From the NCBI RefSeq assembly GCF_029946515.1, contig NZ_JARZHH010000001.1:372001-436000 (forward strand): a DNA stretch of 64,000 nt, given 5' to 3'. Each line of letters begins with the position of its first letter. Position 1 is the first letter of the stretch. The notes under the pieces are model-generated. The model was not told the DNA's origin. It made no database searches and saw only the letters and a program-made list of their open reading frames with translations. This stretch comes from Polyangium sp. 6x1. Its GTDB lineage: Bacteria > Myxococcota_A > Polyangia > Polyangiales > Polyangiaceae. Made by a program: the position numbers and the translations under genes. Shown here piece after piece: positions 9,165 to 21,426 of the stretch.

Positions 9165-10484
9165 ATGACCGCACGAAATCTTGGTGTCGACGAAGGCAGG
9201 CAGGAACGAGGCCTCCCGCGACCCATCGCAGGGGAACTGAAGCTCGACCGCTCGAATGCGCTCCTCGCCGAGGCGCGCCGGCTGGTCCCGGGCGTCACCC
9301 AGTCGCTCATGAAGCGGCCGGAGATGTTCGCGCTCGGCTCGTTCCCTGTGTTTCTCGACGGCGGCGAGGGCGCGCTCGTGCGCGACGTCGACGGCAACGA
9401 GTACATCGATTACATCTGCGGCCTCGGGGCGAACACGCTGGGGCACAACCACCCCGCCGTCGTCCAGGCCATCCGCGAGCACCTCGAAAAGGGTTTGCTG
9501 CATTCGCTACCGACCGAGATCGAGGTCACGGCCACGCGCGCGCTCGTCGACCTGATTCCCGGCGCGGAGATGGCCCGCTTCTTCAAGACCGGAGCGGACG
9601 CGACCTCCGCCGCGATCCGGCTCGCCCGCCACGTGACGGGCAAGGAGAAGGTCGTCACGATCGGCTACAACGGCTGGCACGACCATTTCATGTTCGACAC
9701 GCCCGGCGTGCCTGCGGTGCTGCGCGAATACACGTATCGCATGCCGCTCATGGCCGAGGCGGACGAGCAACCGCTGCTCGACTTGATTGCCAAGAAAGGC
9801 TCCGAGATCGCGGTGGTGCTGCTCTCGTTGCCCTACAAGCGCGTCGTCTCGACGAATTTCTTGCGTGTCCTCCGCGAGACCTGCCACGCCCACGGCGTGC
9901 TCTTCGTGCTGGACGAGGTCGTGACGGGCTTCCGGCTCGCGCTCGGCGGCGCCCAGGAGTTCCACGACATCAAGGCGGATTTCGTCTGCCTCTCGAAGGG
10001 CATCGCGGCGGGTATGCCGCTCTCGGCCATCGCCGGCCCGCGGGAAGTCATGAGCCGCCTCGCGGAGCTTCAGGTATCGACGACGTTCGGCGGCGAAATG
10101 CTCTCCCTGGAGGTTTGCAAGGCGGTCCTCGGCGTTTACAAGGACACCGATTACATCCCGCGGATCGCCACGCTCGGCAAGCGGCTTCGTGAAGGCATCA
10201 ATGAGAATGCCGCGAAAGCAGGGGCACCTCTCCGCGTGCTGGGGTATGACGCGATCCCGTTCTTCCTCTTCGCCGACGATCTCGCGATCCACACGAAGCT
10301 CGCCGCGCAGTTCGTCGGCGCCATGGCGAAGCGCGGCGTGATCCTGCGCCGCGACGTGAACTTCATGTCGGGCGTGCATACGGAGGCGCAGATCGATTTC
10401 ACGATCGGTGCCGCGCACGACGCGCTCGTCGAGATGACGAAGCGCGGCGCATTCGCGGACATCCCGGCCGGCGCGAGGTCCTGA
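9165..10484 (+). CDS. mxcL: Class III aminotransferase MxcL (myxochelin B formation)
   Basis: 439 residues of the glutamate-1-semialdehyde aminomutase-like aminotransferase family. The PLP-lysine is in FVCLSKGIAAG (Lys278), and the cofactor-nitrogen aspartate is in FVLDEVVTGFR. AAAGGAAA precedes the ATG at 9165, which starts 34 bp after mxcG. In the described pathway MxcL transaminates the aldehyde released by MxcG to give myxochelin B, in competition with a second reduction to myxochelin A. The position right after mxcG supports this over a haem-pathway role. Confidence 0.92.
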   Translation: MTARNLGVDEGRQERGLPRPIAGELKLDRSNALLAEARRLVPGVTQSLMKRPEMFALGSFPVFLDGGEGALVRDVDGNEYIDYICGLGANTLGHNHPAVVQAIREHLEKGLLHSLPTEIEVTATRALVDLIPGAEMARFFKTGADATSAAIRLARHVTGKEKVVTIGYNGWHDHFMFDTPGVPAVLREYTYRMPLMAEADEQPLLDLIAKKGSEIAVVLLSLPYKRVVSTNFLRVLRETCHAHGVLFVLDEVVTGFRLALGGAQEFHDIKADFVCLSKGIAAGMPLSAIAGPREVMSRLAELQVSTTFGGEMLSLEVCKAVLGVYKDTDYIPRIATLGKRLREGINENAAKAGAPLRVLGYDAIPFFLFADDLAIHTKLAAQFVGAMAKRGVILRRDVNFMSGVHTEAQIDFTIGAAHDALVEMTKRGAFADIPAGARS

Positions 10485-10491
10485 TTCTCCG

Positions 10492-13038
<2,547 letters not shown>

Positions 13039-13070
13039 CCCTCCCATTCCTTGGCCAAGGAGATACATCG

Positions 13071-14318
13071 ATGAAAAAAATGACAGCGCTCCTGATCATG
13101 CTTGCTTTCCCCTATCTCGCCGCTTGCAGTGACGGTGGCGACAACAACGGCCAGGGTGGCCAGGGCGGCCAGGGCGGCCAGGGCGCCGGGGGAAATGCCC
13201 CGACCGACCCCTTGTATGCCCTCACGACGCAGGTATTCGGCGCCAATGGGGGCGACAACCAGAGTTATGTCATCGTGACCGACAAGCTCGGAAATGAGGC
13301 CGCGCTCGCGCTCGATGACGGCATCGAAATCGCCGGCCGCGCCCTCGGCGTTGGGCCCGAGAACGGAGGCGCCGTCTTCATCGTGGGCGACGCCGGGCCG
13401 ACCGTGACACGTTACGACCTCCAGGCGGATGGCACCTTGAAGTCCGGCGCCACCATGAGCTTTCAAGGCAAGGGGATCGCCACGATCGGCGAGTACCAGG
13501 GCCAATTTCAGTTCGTCTCCGAGTCGAAGGCGTATTTCTTCGACGGCCCCACGGCCCAGGTCATCGTCTGGAATCCAAAGGACATGACGATCACGGCGGA
13601 TATCCCGCTCCCCGAGCTCGTCGTCGCGGATACCACCTTGACGTTCACGGCCGCGCCGCTGCGCCTGGGTGACGACGTCATCACGTTCGCCGGCTATCGA
13701 AAGGGCCCGGAGGTCCCGAGCCGCGCGGCGGTCGTCGTCGTGAATGGCAAGACGGACCAGGCGACGGTCGTCACGGACGATCGTTGCGGCTACGTGCGGG
13801 ATGGCATCGAAGGACCCGACGGCAAGATCTATCTCGCCACGGAGGCCTACGGCGCGGCCGTGCACCGGCTGAACGACGCCAATGCCGCGCCGCCGTGCAT
13901 GCTCCGGTTCGACCCGGCGACGAAAACGTTCGACGCTGCGTTCCACGTCGAGCTGAACACGCTCTTTGGCGGACAAACCGCCGGCTCGCTGATTCGCGGC
14001 CCGGGCAACGAGGCCTTCTTGAAGGTGCTCGACGAGAGCGCCTTCCCGATCATGCCGGACACGCACCCGCGCGTCCTCGCGAGCGCCGCGGCCTGGAAAT
14101 GGGCGCTCGTGACGCTCGGAGATACCCCGACCGCCGAGGTGCTGGACGCCGACCCCAGCAATGGGAGCGTCGTTCCGGTCCAGTTCGGCGACCGGAGCTT
14201 CGTGGCTCTGTTCCAGGGCCAGGACTCCACGAAGCTCCTCGAGCTCGGAGCGAAGGGCCCGACCGACGTGGCGCTGAGCACGCCGGGCCTCGCCTTCTCC
14301 GCCTTCAAGATCCGATGA
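13071..14318 (+). CDS. Secreted lipoprotein of the myxochelin operon
   Basis: 415 residues. The true start is the ATG at 13071, with AAGGAG 8 nt upstream; the longer frame upstream only overlaps mxcH. MKKMTALLIMLAFPYLAAC is a lipoprotein signal with Cys19, followed by a GQGGQGGQGG linker. The body has repeated short beta motifs (DKLGNEAALALDDGIEIAGRA, PEVPSRAAVVVVNGKTDQA), compatible with a beta-propeller, as seen in lipoproteins next to iron receptors. It lies between the receptor and a PepSY protein and overlaps the latter by 4 nt, so a role in ferric-myxochelin handling is likely by context. I cannot tie it confidently to a published mxc name. Confidence 0.8.
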   Translation: MKKMTALLIMLAFPYLAACSDGGDNNGQGGQGGQGGQGAGGNAPTDPLYALTTQVFGANGGDNQSYVIVTDKLGNEAALALDDGIEIAGRALGVGPENGGAVFIVGDAGPTVTRYDLQADGTLKSGATMSFQGKGIATIGEYQGQFQFVSESKAYFFDGPTAQVIVWNPKDMTITADIPLPELVVADTTLTFTAAPLRLGDDVITFAGYRKGPEVPSRAAVVVVNGKTDQATVVTDDRCGYVRDGIEGPDGKIYLATEAYGAAVHRLNDANAAPPCMLRFDPATKTFDAAFHVELNTLFGGQTAGSLIRGPGNEAFLKVLDESAFPIMPDTHPRVLASAAAWKWALVTLGDTPTAEVLDADPSNGSVVPVQFGDRSFVALFQGQDSTKLLELGAKGPTDVALSTPGLAFSAFKIR

Positions 14319-15286
14319 CACCTCCGGACTCCGCGAAAGAGGCACCGCCGCCGCGGGCTGAGCCCCCTCGCCGCCGAGGGTATGGCGCCGTCATGAAATT
14401 CGTTCGGCGCCTGCACATGTATCTCGGCCTGCTCGTATTCCCATGGATACTCCTCTTCGGGGCGAGCGGCGCGCTCTTCAATCACCCCGAGATCGGGCGT
14501 GACATCGAGCAGCGAAGCCTCTCCGCGGAGGAGCTGACCGCGCTCACCGGAATGAAACCCTGGGATCCGGATGACGTCGCGCAGAAGGTCGTCGCGCAGC
14601 TCAATGCCGGATCCCCGGGGGGATACGTGCTCGATACGGGCGCGCCGCGCTCCTTCTCGGGCTGGCCGCTGCTCGCGACGCCGAGCCGCGGCGGAGGGCG
14701 TCACGTGCTCATCGTCAGCCTCGACGGCGGCGGCGCGACGCTCTCCACGCATGCCCCGGAGCCGAAGACCGACCCTCCCCCCTTCTCCGGCGTGACGGTC
14801 GAATTGCCTGAATACAAGATGGCAGCGGTGCAGGAGCAGGTGAAAGAGCTCCTGCCGAAGGTGGGTATCGACGCGGAGGCGCCCTTCCGGGCGCATCCGA
14901 AGGTCCACCCCGAGCTGCGTTTCCGCGTGCGTGATGCCAATGCCCGCACGTGGAACGTCGTGTACGACATCGGCACGGGCCGCGTCGACGGGCGGCCTTC
15001 TGGCCCGGGCCCGCTTCGCTTCGTGGAGCTCCTGGAAAAACTCCACACGACGCACCATTTCCCCGTGCACGGCGACATGGCCTGGTTCTTCGCACTCTTC
15101 GCGGACCTCACCGGCATCACGCTGATCGTCTGGGCGCTCAGCGGACTTGCGATGTGGTGGCAGATGAAACCCACGCGGGTCCTCGGCGCGCTCGCGATTG
15201 CGGTCGCCGTGGCCGCCGCCGCGCTCGTCTGGCGCGGGACGGCGGCGGAGGTTCAATTCGGCAACGTGCAGGGCGACGGCCCCTGA
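14315..15286 (+). CDS. PepSY-associated membrane protein, possible ferrisiderophore reductase
   Basis: 323 residues. The ATG overlaps the preceding stop (ATGA), so translation is probably coupled. A basic N-terminus is followed by a PepSY_TM-type first helix (RLHMYLGLLVFPWILLFGAS), a periplasmic PepSY-like region of about 190 residues, then KLHTTHHFPV and two C-terminal helices (FALFADLTGITLIVWALSG and VLGALAIAVAVAAAALVW). The paired histidines near the helices recall the haem-binding residues of PepSY/FoxB-type inner-membrane reductases that release iron from siderophores. Its position at the end of a siderophore operon supports that role. Confidence 0.8.
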   Translation: MTPPDSAKEAPPPRAEPPRRRGYGAVMKFVRRLHMYLGLLVFPWILLFGASGALFNHPEIGRDIEQRSLSAEELTALTGMKPWDPDDVAQKVVAQLNAGSPGGYVLDTGAPRSFSGWPLLATPSRGGGRHVLIVSLDGGGATLSTHAPEPKTDPPPFSGVTVELPEYKMAAVQEQVKELLPKVGIDAEAPFRAHPKVHPELRFRVRDANARTWNVVYDIGTGRVDGRPSGPGPLRFVELLEKLHTTHHFPVHGDMAWFFALFADLTGITLIVWALSGLAMWWQMKPTRVLGALAIAVAVAAAALVWRGTAAEVQFGNVQGDGP

Positions 15287-15295
15287 ACGCCCCGC

Positions 15296-15332
15296 GACGG
15301 CGGCGTTACACCCCGAGTGTGGCGCCGCCGTC
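15296..15332. terminator. Hairpin between the convergent myxochelin operons
   Basis: GACGGCGGCG at 15296-15305 pairs perfectly with CGCCGCCGTC at 15323-15332. Inside it ACAC pairs with GTGT, and the two TT/GG positions can wobble, giving a stem of about 16 bp with a 5-nt loop. It covers the last codons of mxcC and lies just past the end of the PepSY gene. Neither strand shows a T-run, so it may block transcription by structure or with Rho. Confidence 0.5.
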
Positions 15333-16082
15333 GACGCAGAGGTCGTGCATCGTGATGTGCCGCGCCTGATCCGAAAGGAGAAAGAGCACGGCGTCCGCGA
15401 CGTCCGCCGGCGTCGCGATCCTTTGCAGGGGAATCCCCACCTTGAACGCGGCGGGCGCGCCGTCGATCGCGGCCTGCGCCCCGCTTTCGTCCTTCCACAA
15501 CGCTCGCTGCATCGGCGTATCCGTCGATCCCGGCGAAACCACGTTGCATCGGATGCCGTGCTTCGCGAGCTCGAGGCCCAGGCATTGGGTGAACATGGCG
15601 GCGGCCGCCTTCGAGGCCGCATACGCGGACATGTGCATGCGCGGCGTCCGCCCGGCGTTCGATCCGACGGTCACGATGGCGCCGGAGCGGCGCGGAATCA
15701 TGCGCCGCGCGACGGCCCGGCAAAGGGAAAACACCCCTTGGGCATTGACGGCGAACGTCCGCGCCCAGTCCTCGTCGCGCAGCGCCTCGATCGGACCAAC
15801 GTGCAGCACGCCCGCGACGTTAACCAAGAAATCGAGCGGACCGAGCTCGCGCTCGATCCGGTCCACCGCCGCGTCGACCGCCGCGCTGTCCGTGACGTCC
15901 GCCGGGAACGCCACCGCGTGATTCCCGCTCGCCTTCATTTCGGCGATCACCCCGCCGAGCCGCCCCGCATTCGAATCCAAGGCGGCCACCTTCGCGCCGC
16001 GCGCAGCGAGCGCTCGCACGACGGCCTCCCCGATTCCTTGCGCGGCGCCCGTCACGAGCGCGACTTTACCCGCGTACTCCAT
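15306..16082 (-). CDS. mxcC: 2,3-dihydro-2,3-dihydroxybenzoate dehydrogenase MxcC
   Basis: 258 residues, EntA-like short-chain dehydrogenase. The Rossmann motif TGAAQGIG is at residues 11-18 and the catalytic tyrosine/lysine pair is in [19 protein letters not shown] provides the usual NAG-type motif. It oxidises the dihydrodiol made by isochorismatase to 2,3-dihydroxybenzoate with NAD. It is the last gene of the minus-strand operon; its start overlaps the end of mxcF by 17 bp. Confidence 0.93.
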   Translation of the reverse strand: MEYAGKVALVTGAAQGIGEAVVRALAARGAKVAALDSNAGRLGGVIAEMKASGNHAVAFPADVTDSAAVDAAVDRIERELGPLDFLVNVAGVLHVGPIEALRDEDWARTFAVNAQGVFSLCRAVARRMIPRRSGAIVTVGSNAGRTPRMHMSAYAASKAAAAMFTQCLGLELAKHGIRCNVVSPGSTDTPMQRALWKDESGAQAAIDGAPAAFKVGIPLQRIATPADVADAVLFLLSDQARHITMHDLCVDGGATLGV

Positions 16083-16998
16083 GCGCCGCCTCCGCTCCCC
16101 GTCGAGGCCATCGGGCCTGTTGCAATCGAGGCGCGAGCATGTCCCACCATTCTTCGAGCGTCGCTCGCTCGGCGAGCTCCACGAACGAGATTTCGATGCC
16201 AGCGCTACGGAGCCGCTCGACGAGCGTCATGAGACGAATGGAATCCAGGCCCAGATCGAGGAGCGAATCGCCGTCCAGGATCTCGGAGGCGGGCCGCTCC
16301 AGGAGCTCGGCAATCTCGCCGCGCAGGCGCTCGATGTCGAGCGGCGCGCCGCCCGACGTGCCCACCTCGAGCGCGTCCATCACGTCGCGGGTCGAAAGCA
16401 CGACGCCGCAACGCTGCGCCACGTACGTCATCGCCATCTCGTGCCAGTTTCGCGTGAAATCCGACGTCGCGTCGGCCACGAAGAAAGGCTGCACGTCGTT
16501 CATGAATGCCTCGCCTGCGGTCAGCATGCACCCGATGTGCGCGTAGACGCCGCAGATGATGAGCTGATCGCGGCCCCATCCTCGCATGAGGTCGAGGAGC
16601 TGGGTGCGTTGAAAGGCGCTGTAGCGCCATTTCGTGAGGACGGTGTCCCTGTCCTCCGGCGAGAGCTCGTTCACGATGGGATGCTTGTGCGGGTGCGCCG
16701 TCAGCCCGGGGCCCCAGAGATCGAGGAGGAGGCCGCGCTCCTCGGCCGTCTGCTCGGGCGGCTGCATGGTATACACGACCGGGATCCCGAGCGCCCGGCA
16801 CCGCTTTCGCACCTGCCGGATGTTCTCCAGGAGCTCGACGACCGGCGAGGCCCGGGCATCGTAATAATCAATGAAATATTGCTGCATGTCGTGAATGAGG
16901 AGGGCGGCGCGGCGCGGATCCACCGTCCACGACATCCGGTTCTTCGGGAGCTCGTCCTTCCTCGGCATGAAATACGGCTGGATGCTGGGAATTCCCAT
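16066..16998 (-). CDS. mxcF: Isochorismatase with aryl carrier domain, MxcF
   Basis: 310 residues from the ATG at 16998, which has GGAG about 9 nt upstream and lies 19 bp after the mxcE stop. The longer open frame upstream is only an mxcE shadow. The isochorismatase domain shows [10 protein letters not shown] (Asp37) and [11 protein letters not shown], the same motif as EntB. The C-terminal 80 residues are an aryl carrier protein with [12 protein letters not shown], whose serine takes phosphopantetheine. The protein hydrolyses isochorismate and then carries the activated 2,3-dihydroxybenzoate to MxcG. Confidence 0.94.
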   Translation of the reverse strand: MGIPSIQPYFMPRKDELPKNRMSWTVDPRRAALLIHDMQQYFIDYYDARASPVVELLENIRQVRKRCRALGIPVVYTMQPPEQTAEERGLLLDLWGPGLTAHPHKHPIVNELSPEDRDTVLTKWRYSAFQRTQLLDLMRGWGRDQLIICGVYAHIGCMLTAGEAFMNDVQPFFVADATSDFTRNWHEMAMTYVAQRCGVVLSTRDVMDALEVGTSGGAPLDIERLRGEIAELLERPASEILDGDSLLDLGLDSIRLMTLVERLRSAGIEISFVELAERATLEEWWDMLAPRLQQARWPRRGAEAAHGVRG

Positions 16999-17017
16999 GG
17001 TCGATGTTCTCCGATCG

Positions 17018-18664
17018 TCACTGGCCCTTCGGGGCGATCTTGTCGGCGATCCATCGGCGGAGCGCCTTTTTGTCCACCTTCCCCACGCTCGTCTTGGGAA
17101 GGTCGTCGATGAGCTCGACGCGGTCGGGGATCTTGTAGGGCGCAAGTCCGCGCGCCCGCAGGAATGTAATGAGGTCACGCGACGCGACCGGCCGGTCCCG
17201 CGGCACGACGAACACGCACGAGCGCTCCCCGAGGAATGCATCCGGCATGGCGACGAGCGCCGCGTCGCGCACCGCCGGATGGGCGAGGACGTGATTCTCG
17301 ATCTCCTCGGCCGCGATCTTCTCGCCGCCGCGGTTGATCTGATCCTTCGCTCGTCCCTCCACGACGAGGTGACCCGAGGCAGCTTGCCGCACGAGGTCCC
17401 CCGTGCGGTAAAACCCGTCGCGCGTGAATGCCCTCTCGTTATGGGCGTCAGCCTTGTAGTACCCGCGAATGGTATAGGGCCCCCGCGTGAGCAGGTGCCC
17501 CACCTGCCCGATCTCGACGTCACGGTCGTCGTCGTCGACGACGCGGATCTCGTCATCCGGGGAAATGGGCCGACCCTGGGTCTCGACGATGACGTCCTCG
17601 GGATCGTCGAAGCGCGTGTAATTGACGAGCCCCTCGGCCATTCCGAACACCTGCTGCAACGTGCAGCCGAAGGTGCCTCGCACGCGGCGCGCGACCTCCG
17701 CGCCGAGCTTCGACCCGCCCACTTGCAACACGCGGAGGCTCGAGAGATCATGCCGGTTATTGCGCGCGGCTTCGAGCCACACCGCGCAGAGAGGCGGCAC
17801 GACGGCGGTCACTGTGACGCGCTCTTCCTCGATCCAGCGGAATGCCTCGTCCGGGCTCGGGCGCCGGCTGAGCACGACGCGGCCACCTGCGTGGAGCACG
17901 CCCAGGCTCCCGGGAGAGCTCAGCGTGAAATTGTGTGCGGCGGGGAGCGCCGCCAGATAGACGCTGTCTGCATCGAGCGCGCAGATCTCCGCGCTCGCCC
18001 GGACGCTGTAGAGGTAATCGTCGTGCGTTCGGGGGATCAGCTTGGGCACCCCCGTGCTGCCGCCCGAGAGCTGAAAGAATGCGACGTCTCCCGGCGCGGT
18101 CTCCGGGAGCGGCGCGAGCTCGCCGTACAGGCTCTCCAGCGCCGTGAATGGCCCTGGTTCGCCGGCGACGAGGACGTGGTTCACGGTCTCCGCTTCGGCC
18201 CGGATCTCCTCGGCGAGCGCGCGGTAATCGAATCCCCCGTCCTTGTCGGCGATGATGTATGCGACGGCCTCCGTGAACTGGCAGAAATACGAGATCTCGG
18301 ATCGTCGATGCGCCGGCAGCGCGAGCACGGGCAGCGCGCCCAGGCGAAACAACGCGAAGCAGACCTCGAAAAACTCCACGACGTTCGGGAGCTGCACCAC
18401 GACGCGATCCCGCGGACGGATGCCCAGGCGGAAAATACCCGCGGCGAGACGCGAGGCCCGCGTATCGAGCTCGCGATAACTCAGCCGCCGCTTTTCGCCG
18501 ACGAGCACGATCGCATCGCCGAACCGTTCCGCACGCGCGCGCAGCCATTCTCCGAAGGTCTCCCCGCGCCAGTAGCCTGCTCGCCGATAACGATCGGCGA
18601 AATTAGGCGGCCACGGCGTGAAACCTTCGAGCGGCAGCGTCTCCGAGGACGCATCGACGCGCAT
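17018..18664 (-). CDS. mxcE: 2,3-dihydroxybenzoate-AMP ligase MxcE
   Basis: 548 residues, stand-alone aryl-acid adenylating enzyme like EntE. Visible cores are [40 protein letters not shown] and the C-terminal lysine region ([13 protein letters not shown]). [13 protein letters not shown] corresponds to the aryl-acid pocket region with its characteristic Asn. It activates 2,3-dihydroxybenzoate and loads it onto the MxcF carrier domain. Its ATG overlaps the mxcD stop codon (ATGA). Confidence 0.95.
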   Translation of the reverse strand: MRVDASSETLPLEGFTPWPPNFADRYRRAGYWRGETFGEWLRARAERFGDAIVLVGEKRRLSYRELDTRASRLAAGIFRLGIRPRDRVVVQLPNVVEFFEVCFALFRLGALPVLALPAHRRSEISYFCQFTEAVAYIIADKDGGFDYRALAEEIRAEAETVNHVLVAGEPGPFTALESLYGELAPLPETAPGDVAFFQLSGGSTGVPKLIPRTHDDYLYSVRASAEICALDADSVYLAALPAAHNFTLSSPGSLGVLHAGGRVVLSRRPSPDEAFRWIEEERVTVTAVVPPLCAVWLEAARNNRHDLSSLRVLQVGGSKLGAEVARRVRGTFGCTLQQVFGMAEGLVNYTRFDDPEDVIVETQGRPISPDDEIRVVDDDDRDVEIGQVGHLLTRGPYTIRGYYKADAHNERAFTRDGFYRTGDLVRQAASGHLVVEGRAKDQINRGGEKIAAEEIENHVLAHPAVRDAALVAMPDAFLGERSCVFVVPRDRPVASRDLITFLRARGLAPYKIPDRVELIDDLPKTSVGKVDKKALRRWIADKIAPKGQ

Positions 18665-19899
18665 CAGAGGTCCTCCGGCAAGACGCCGAGGCCGAGCGCG
18701 GACAGGACGGTGCGCATCTTGGCCGCGATCTCGGCGCGCTCGCGCTCGGGCGTCGACCCCGCGACGACGCCGGCCCCCGCGTACAGGCGAACCATGTCAC
18801 CACGGATGTCGGCGCAGCGGATGGTCACCGCCCATTCGCCGTCGCCCGCCGCGTCACAATACCCCACGAGGCCCGTGAAGAAGCCGCGATCGAATGGCTC
18901 GATGGATTCGATGGCCGCGCGCGCGCGCGCGGTCGGGTATCCACACACCGCCGGCGTCGGGTGCAGGGCCATGGCGAGCTTCAGCGACGAAATCGAAAGA
19001 TCCGCGAGCTCCCCCGTGATCGGGCTCGACAGGTGCCACATGGCCTCCGTGTGCAGGAGCGACGCGCGGGGTGGGACGGACAAACTCCGGCAGAAGGGCC
19101 GAAGCGCATCAGCGACGGCTTCGACGACGACCGCGTGCTCGCGCCGGTCTTTCTCGGATGCGAGCAGCGCCTTCGCCCGCCGTCGATCTTCTTCGGGATC
19201 CGGGCTTCGCGGCGCGGATCCGGCCAGCGGATTGGCGAATACGGTTTTTCCGGACCGCGACACCAAAAGCTCTGGGCTCGCTCCGATCAAGGTCCGGGGC
19301 TGCGATGGTCCGGAGCCGCGCCCCTCGGGGAGCCTGACCGCGAACGTATACCCGCTGGCGTTCTGCTTCGACAACCGTTCGAGCAGGGGGTGAAGCTCGA
19401 CCGGATCCGACAAGCGCAATTCCAGCATCCTGGAAAGGACCACCTTCGAAAGCTCGTCGTCGCGGATCGAGGCGAGAGCTCGCTCGACCCCGCGCAGATA
19501 CTCGTCCCGCTCGGCCGACATTCGCATCGCGTCGACGAAGACCGGCGGCGGGGGGCGAGGCGATATCGACACCGCGTCCACGGGCCCGCCGATCCGGATG
19601 GATGTCGGCACGAGGAGGTGCGCGGGGGAATTCGCCTGGAATGGGAGCGCGCCGACCGCCATGGGGCGGTCGTGCCCGGCCCTTTCGAGCGCCGCGAGCA
19701 CCGTGGCGACGCGCTCCGGAAAGGCATCCTCCTCCGCCGATCCGCACGACCCTGCGATGATCTCGCGCACGCCCTGCGCGAGGATCGTGCGGACCTTCGA
19801 GGAGAAATAGAAGGACGATTCGAGGTCGTACTCCCCGAGGAGCTCGGTGCCATTGCGCGCGGGGCTTTCGGCGGCTTCGGACGCCGGAATCGATGTCAT
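18664..19899 (-). CDS. mxcD: Isochorismate synthase MxcD
   Basis: 411 residues of the chorismate-binding family (EntC/DhbC). Typical motifs are [21 protein letters not shown], the [10 protein letters not shown] helix and [13 protein letters not shown] [13 protein letters not shown]. The start has AAGGAGAG 8 nt upstream. It converts chorismate to isochorismate, the committed step to 2,3-dihydroxybenzoate. It sits between the DAHP synthase gene (52 bp gap) and mxcE. Confidence 0.95.
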   Translation of the reverse strand: MTSIPASEAAESPARNGTELLGEYDLESSFYFSSKVRTILAQGVREIIAGSCGSAEEDAFPERVATVLAALERAGHDRPMAVGALPFQANSPAHLLVPTSIRIGGPVDAVSISPRPPPPVFVDAMRMSAERDEYLRGVERALASIRDDELSKVVLSRMLELRLSDPVELHPLLERLSKQNASGYTFAVRLPEGRGSGPSQPRTLIGASPELLVSRSGKTVFANPLAGSAPRSPDPEEDRRRAKALLASEKDRREHAVVVEAVADALRPFCRSLSVPPRASLLHTEAMWHLSSPITGELADLSISSLKLAMALHPTPAVCGYPTARARAAIESIEPFDRGFFTGLVGYCDAAGDGEWAVTIRCADIRGDMVRLYAGAGVVAGSTPERERAEIAAKMRTVLSALGLGVLPEDL

Positions 19900-19951
19900 G
19901 AATCGACTCTCCTTGCAAACTTGGACGGGGCCATGAGCACGAATGCGCGGG

Positions 19952-21412
19952 TCACGGGCTCGTCGCCCGCATCCGACGCGCGATGCAATACGACAGCTCC
20001 AGCGCCTGCGCCTGGTTCAATCGTGGATCGCAGAGGGTCTCGTAGGCGCGCGTGAGATCCTCCTCGCGCACGCTGCCGCCGATGCATTCGGTGACGTCGT
20101 CCCCCGTGAGCTCGAAATGGACGCCGCCCAGGTACGTCCCGCAGGCGTCGTGCGCGTCGTACGTCCGCTCGATCTCGCGCAGGATCGACCCGAACTCGCG
20201 CGTCTTCACGCCCGACCTCGTGGTGATCGTGTTGCCGTGCATGGGGTCGCAGATCCAGAGCACGCGCCGGCCCGCGCGCTTGACGACCTCGAGCAGGGGC
20301 GGCAGCGCGTCGTCGACGCGCGTCGCGCCCATCCGCGTGATGAGCACGATGCGCCCGGGGATCTCGCGCGGATTCAGCGTGTCGAGCAGACGCAGGACGT
20401 CGACGGGCGATACCGTCGGCCCGAGCTTGATGCCGATCGGATTGCTGATGCCCCGGAGGAACTCGACGTGCGCGCCGTCGAGCGCCCGCGTGCGCTCGCC
20501 GAGCCACGGCATGTGCGTGGTCAGATCGTAATGCTCGTCCCGGTATGGCGCGGGCCGGGTCTGCGCGGACTCGTAATGAAGGTTGAGCCCTTCGTGGGAC
20601 GTGAAAAACTCGACGCGCGAGAGCTCGTTCCCCGCGCCGCCGAGCGCGTCCATGCATCGAAGCGCGTCGCCGAGCTGCTGCGTCGTCGCCTGGAAGCTCT
20701 CGCGCACGGACGTGGGCAGGTCCTCGCGCTCGGAGAACGAGAGGTCCCAGCACTCCGGGCGCTTGAGGTCCGACAGCCCGCCCGCGGAGAACGACCGCAC
20801 GAAATTGAGCGTCATCGCGGCGTGCTGGTAACAGGAGAGCATCCGCTCGGGATCCGGGCGCCGCGCCTCGGGCGTGAATTCCGGTCCGTTCACGAGATCG
20901 CCGAAATAACTCGGCAGCTCGACACCACCGCGGACCTCGGTCGGGCGCGAGCGAGGTTTGGCGTATTGCCCGGCGAAACGCCCCACGCGCACCACGGGCT
21001 TTCGGCCGCCCACGATGAGCACGAGCGACATCTTGAGCAGGATCTCGAGCTTGTTGACGATGGTATCGGCGCGACAATCCCGCATGATCTCGGCGCAATC
21101 ACCGCCCTGGAGCAGGAAACGCCGGCCGAGCTGCGCGTCCGCGATGAGGGATCGCAATCGCTCCACCTCCCACGAGCTCACGAGGGGCGGCAGCTCCTCG
21201 ATTCGCCCGACCACGCGCTCGACCGCGCCGGGATCGTCGTACTGCACTGCTTGCGGGTCGGGCTTCGATTTCCAGGACGTGGGGCTCCAGCCGCCCGCGC
21301 GTGAAGCGGGGCGCGGGCGCGTGAGCGAGCTCTCGGCGGGGGGATGCTCCGCGGCGGCCTCGCTGTCCGAGGATCTCCGCACCGGCGCGCCCATGGTGAT
21401 TTCGTGCATCAT
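19952..21412 (-). CDS. aroAA5: Class II (plant-type) DAHP synthase, aroAA5-like
   Basis: 486 residues. WSPTSWKSKPDPQAV, RRFLLQGGDCAE, PVVRVGRFAGQYAKPRS, KLGPTVSPVDVLRL and DPMHGNT are class II 3-deoxy-D-arabino-heptulosonate 7-phosphate synthase signatures. The cysteine of GGDCAE and the His of DPMHGN are metal ligands. It makes the first shikimate-pathway intermediate. In Stigmatella a DAHP synthase gene called aroAA5 belongs to the myxochelin locus, and the position here between exporter and mxcD matches that. The start (ATG-ATG at 21412/21409) has no strong ribosome binding site but lies 14 nt after the exporter stop. Confidence 0.93.
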   Translation of the reverse strand: MMHEITMGAPVRRSSDSEAAAEHPPAESSLTRPRPASRAGGWSPTSWKSKPDPQAVQYDDPGAVERVVGRIEELPPLVSSWEVERLRSLIADAQLGRRFLLQGGDCAEIMRDCRADTIVNKLEILLKMSLVLIVGGRKPVVRVGRFAGQYAKPRSRPTEVRGGVELPSYFGDLVNGPEFTPEARRPDPERMLSCYQHAAMTLNFVRSFSAGGLSDLKRPECWDLSFSEREDLPTSVRESFQATTQQLGDALRCMDALGGAGNELSRVEFFTSHEGLNLHYESAQTRPAPYRDEHYDLTTHMPWLGERTRALDGAHVEFLRGISNPIGIKLGPTVSPVDVLRLLDTLNPREIPGRIVLITRMGATRVDDALPPLLEVVKRAGRRVLWICDPMHGNTITTRSGVKTREFGSILREIERTYDAHDACGTYLGGVHFELTGDDVTECIGGSVREEDLTRAYETLCDPRLNQAQALELSYCIARRMRATSP

Positions 21413-21426
21413 CGAAGGCTTCCGGA

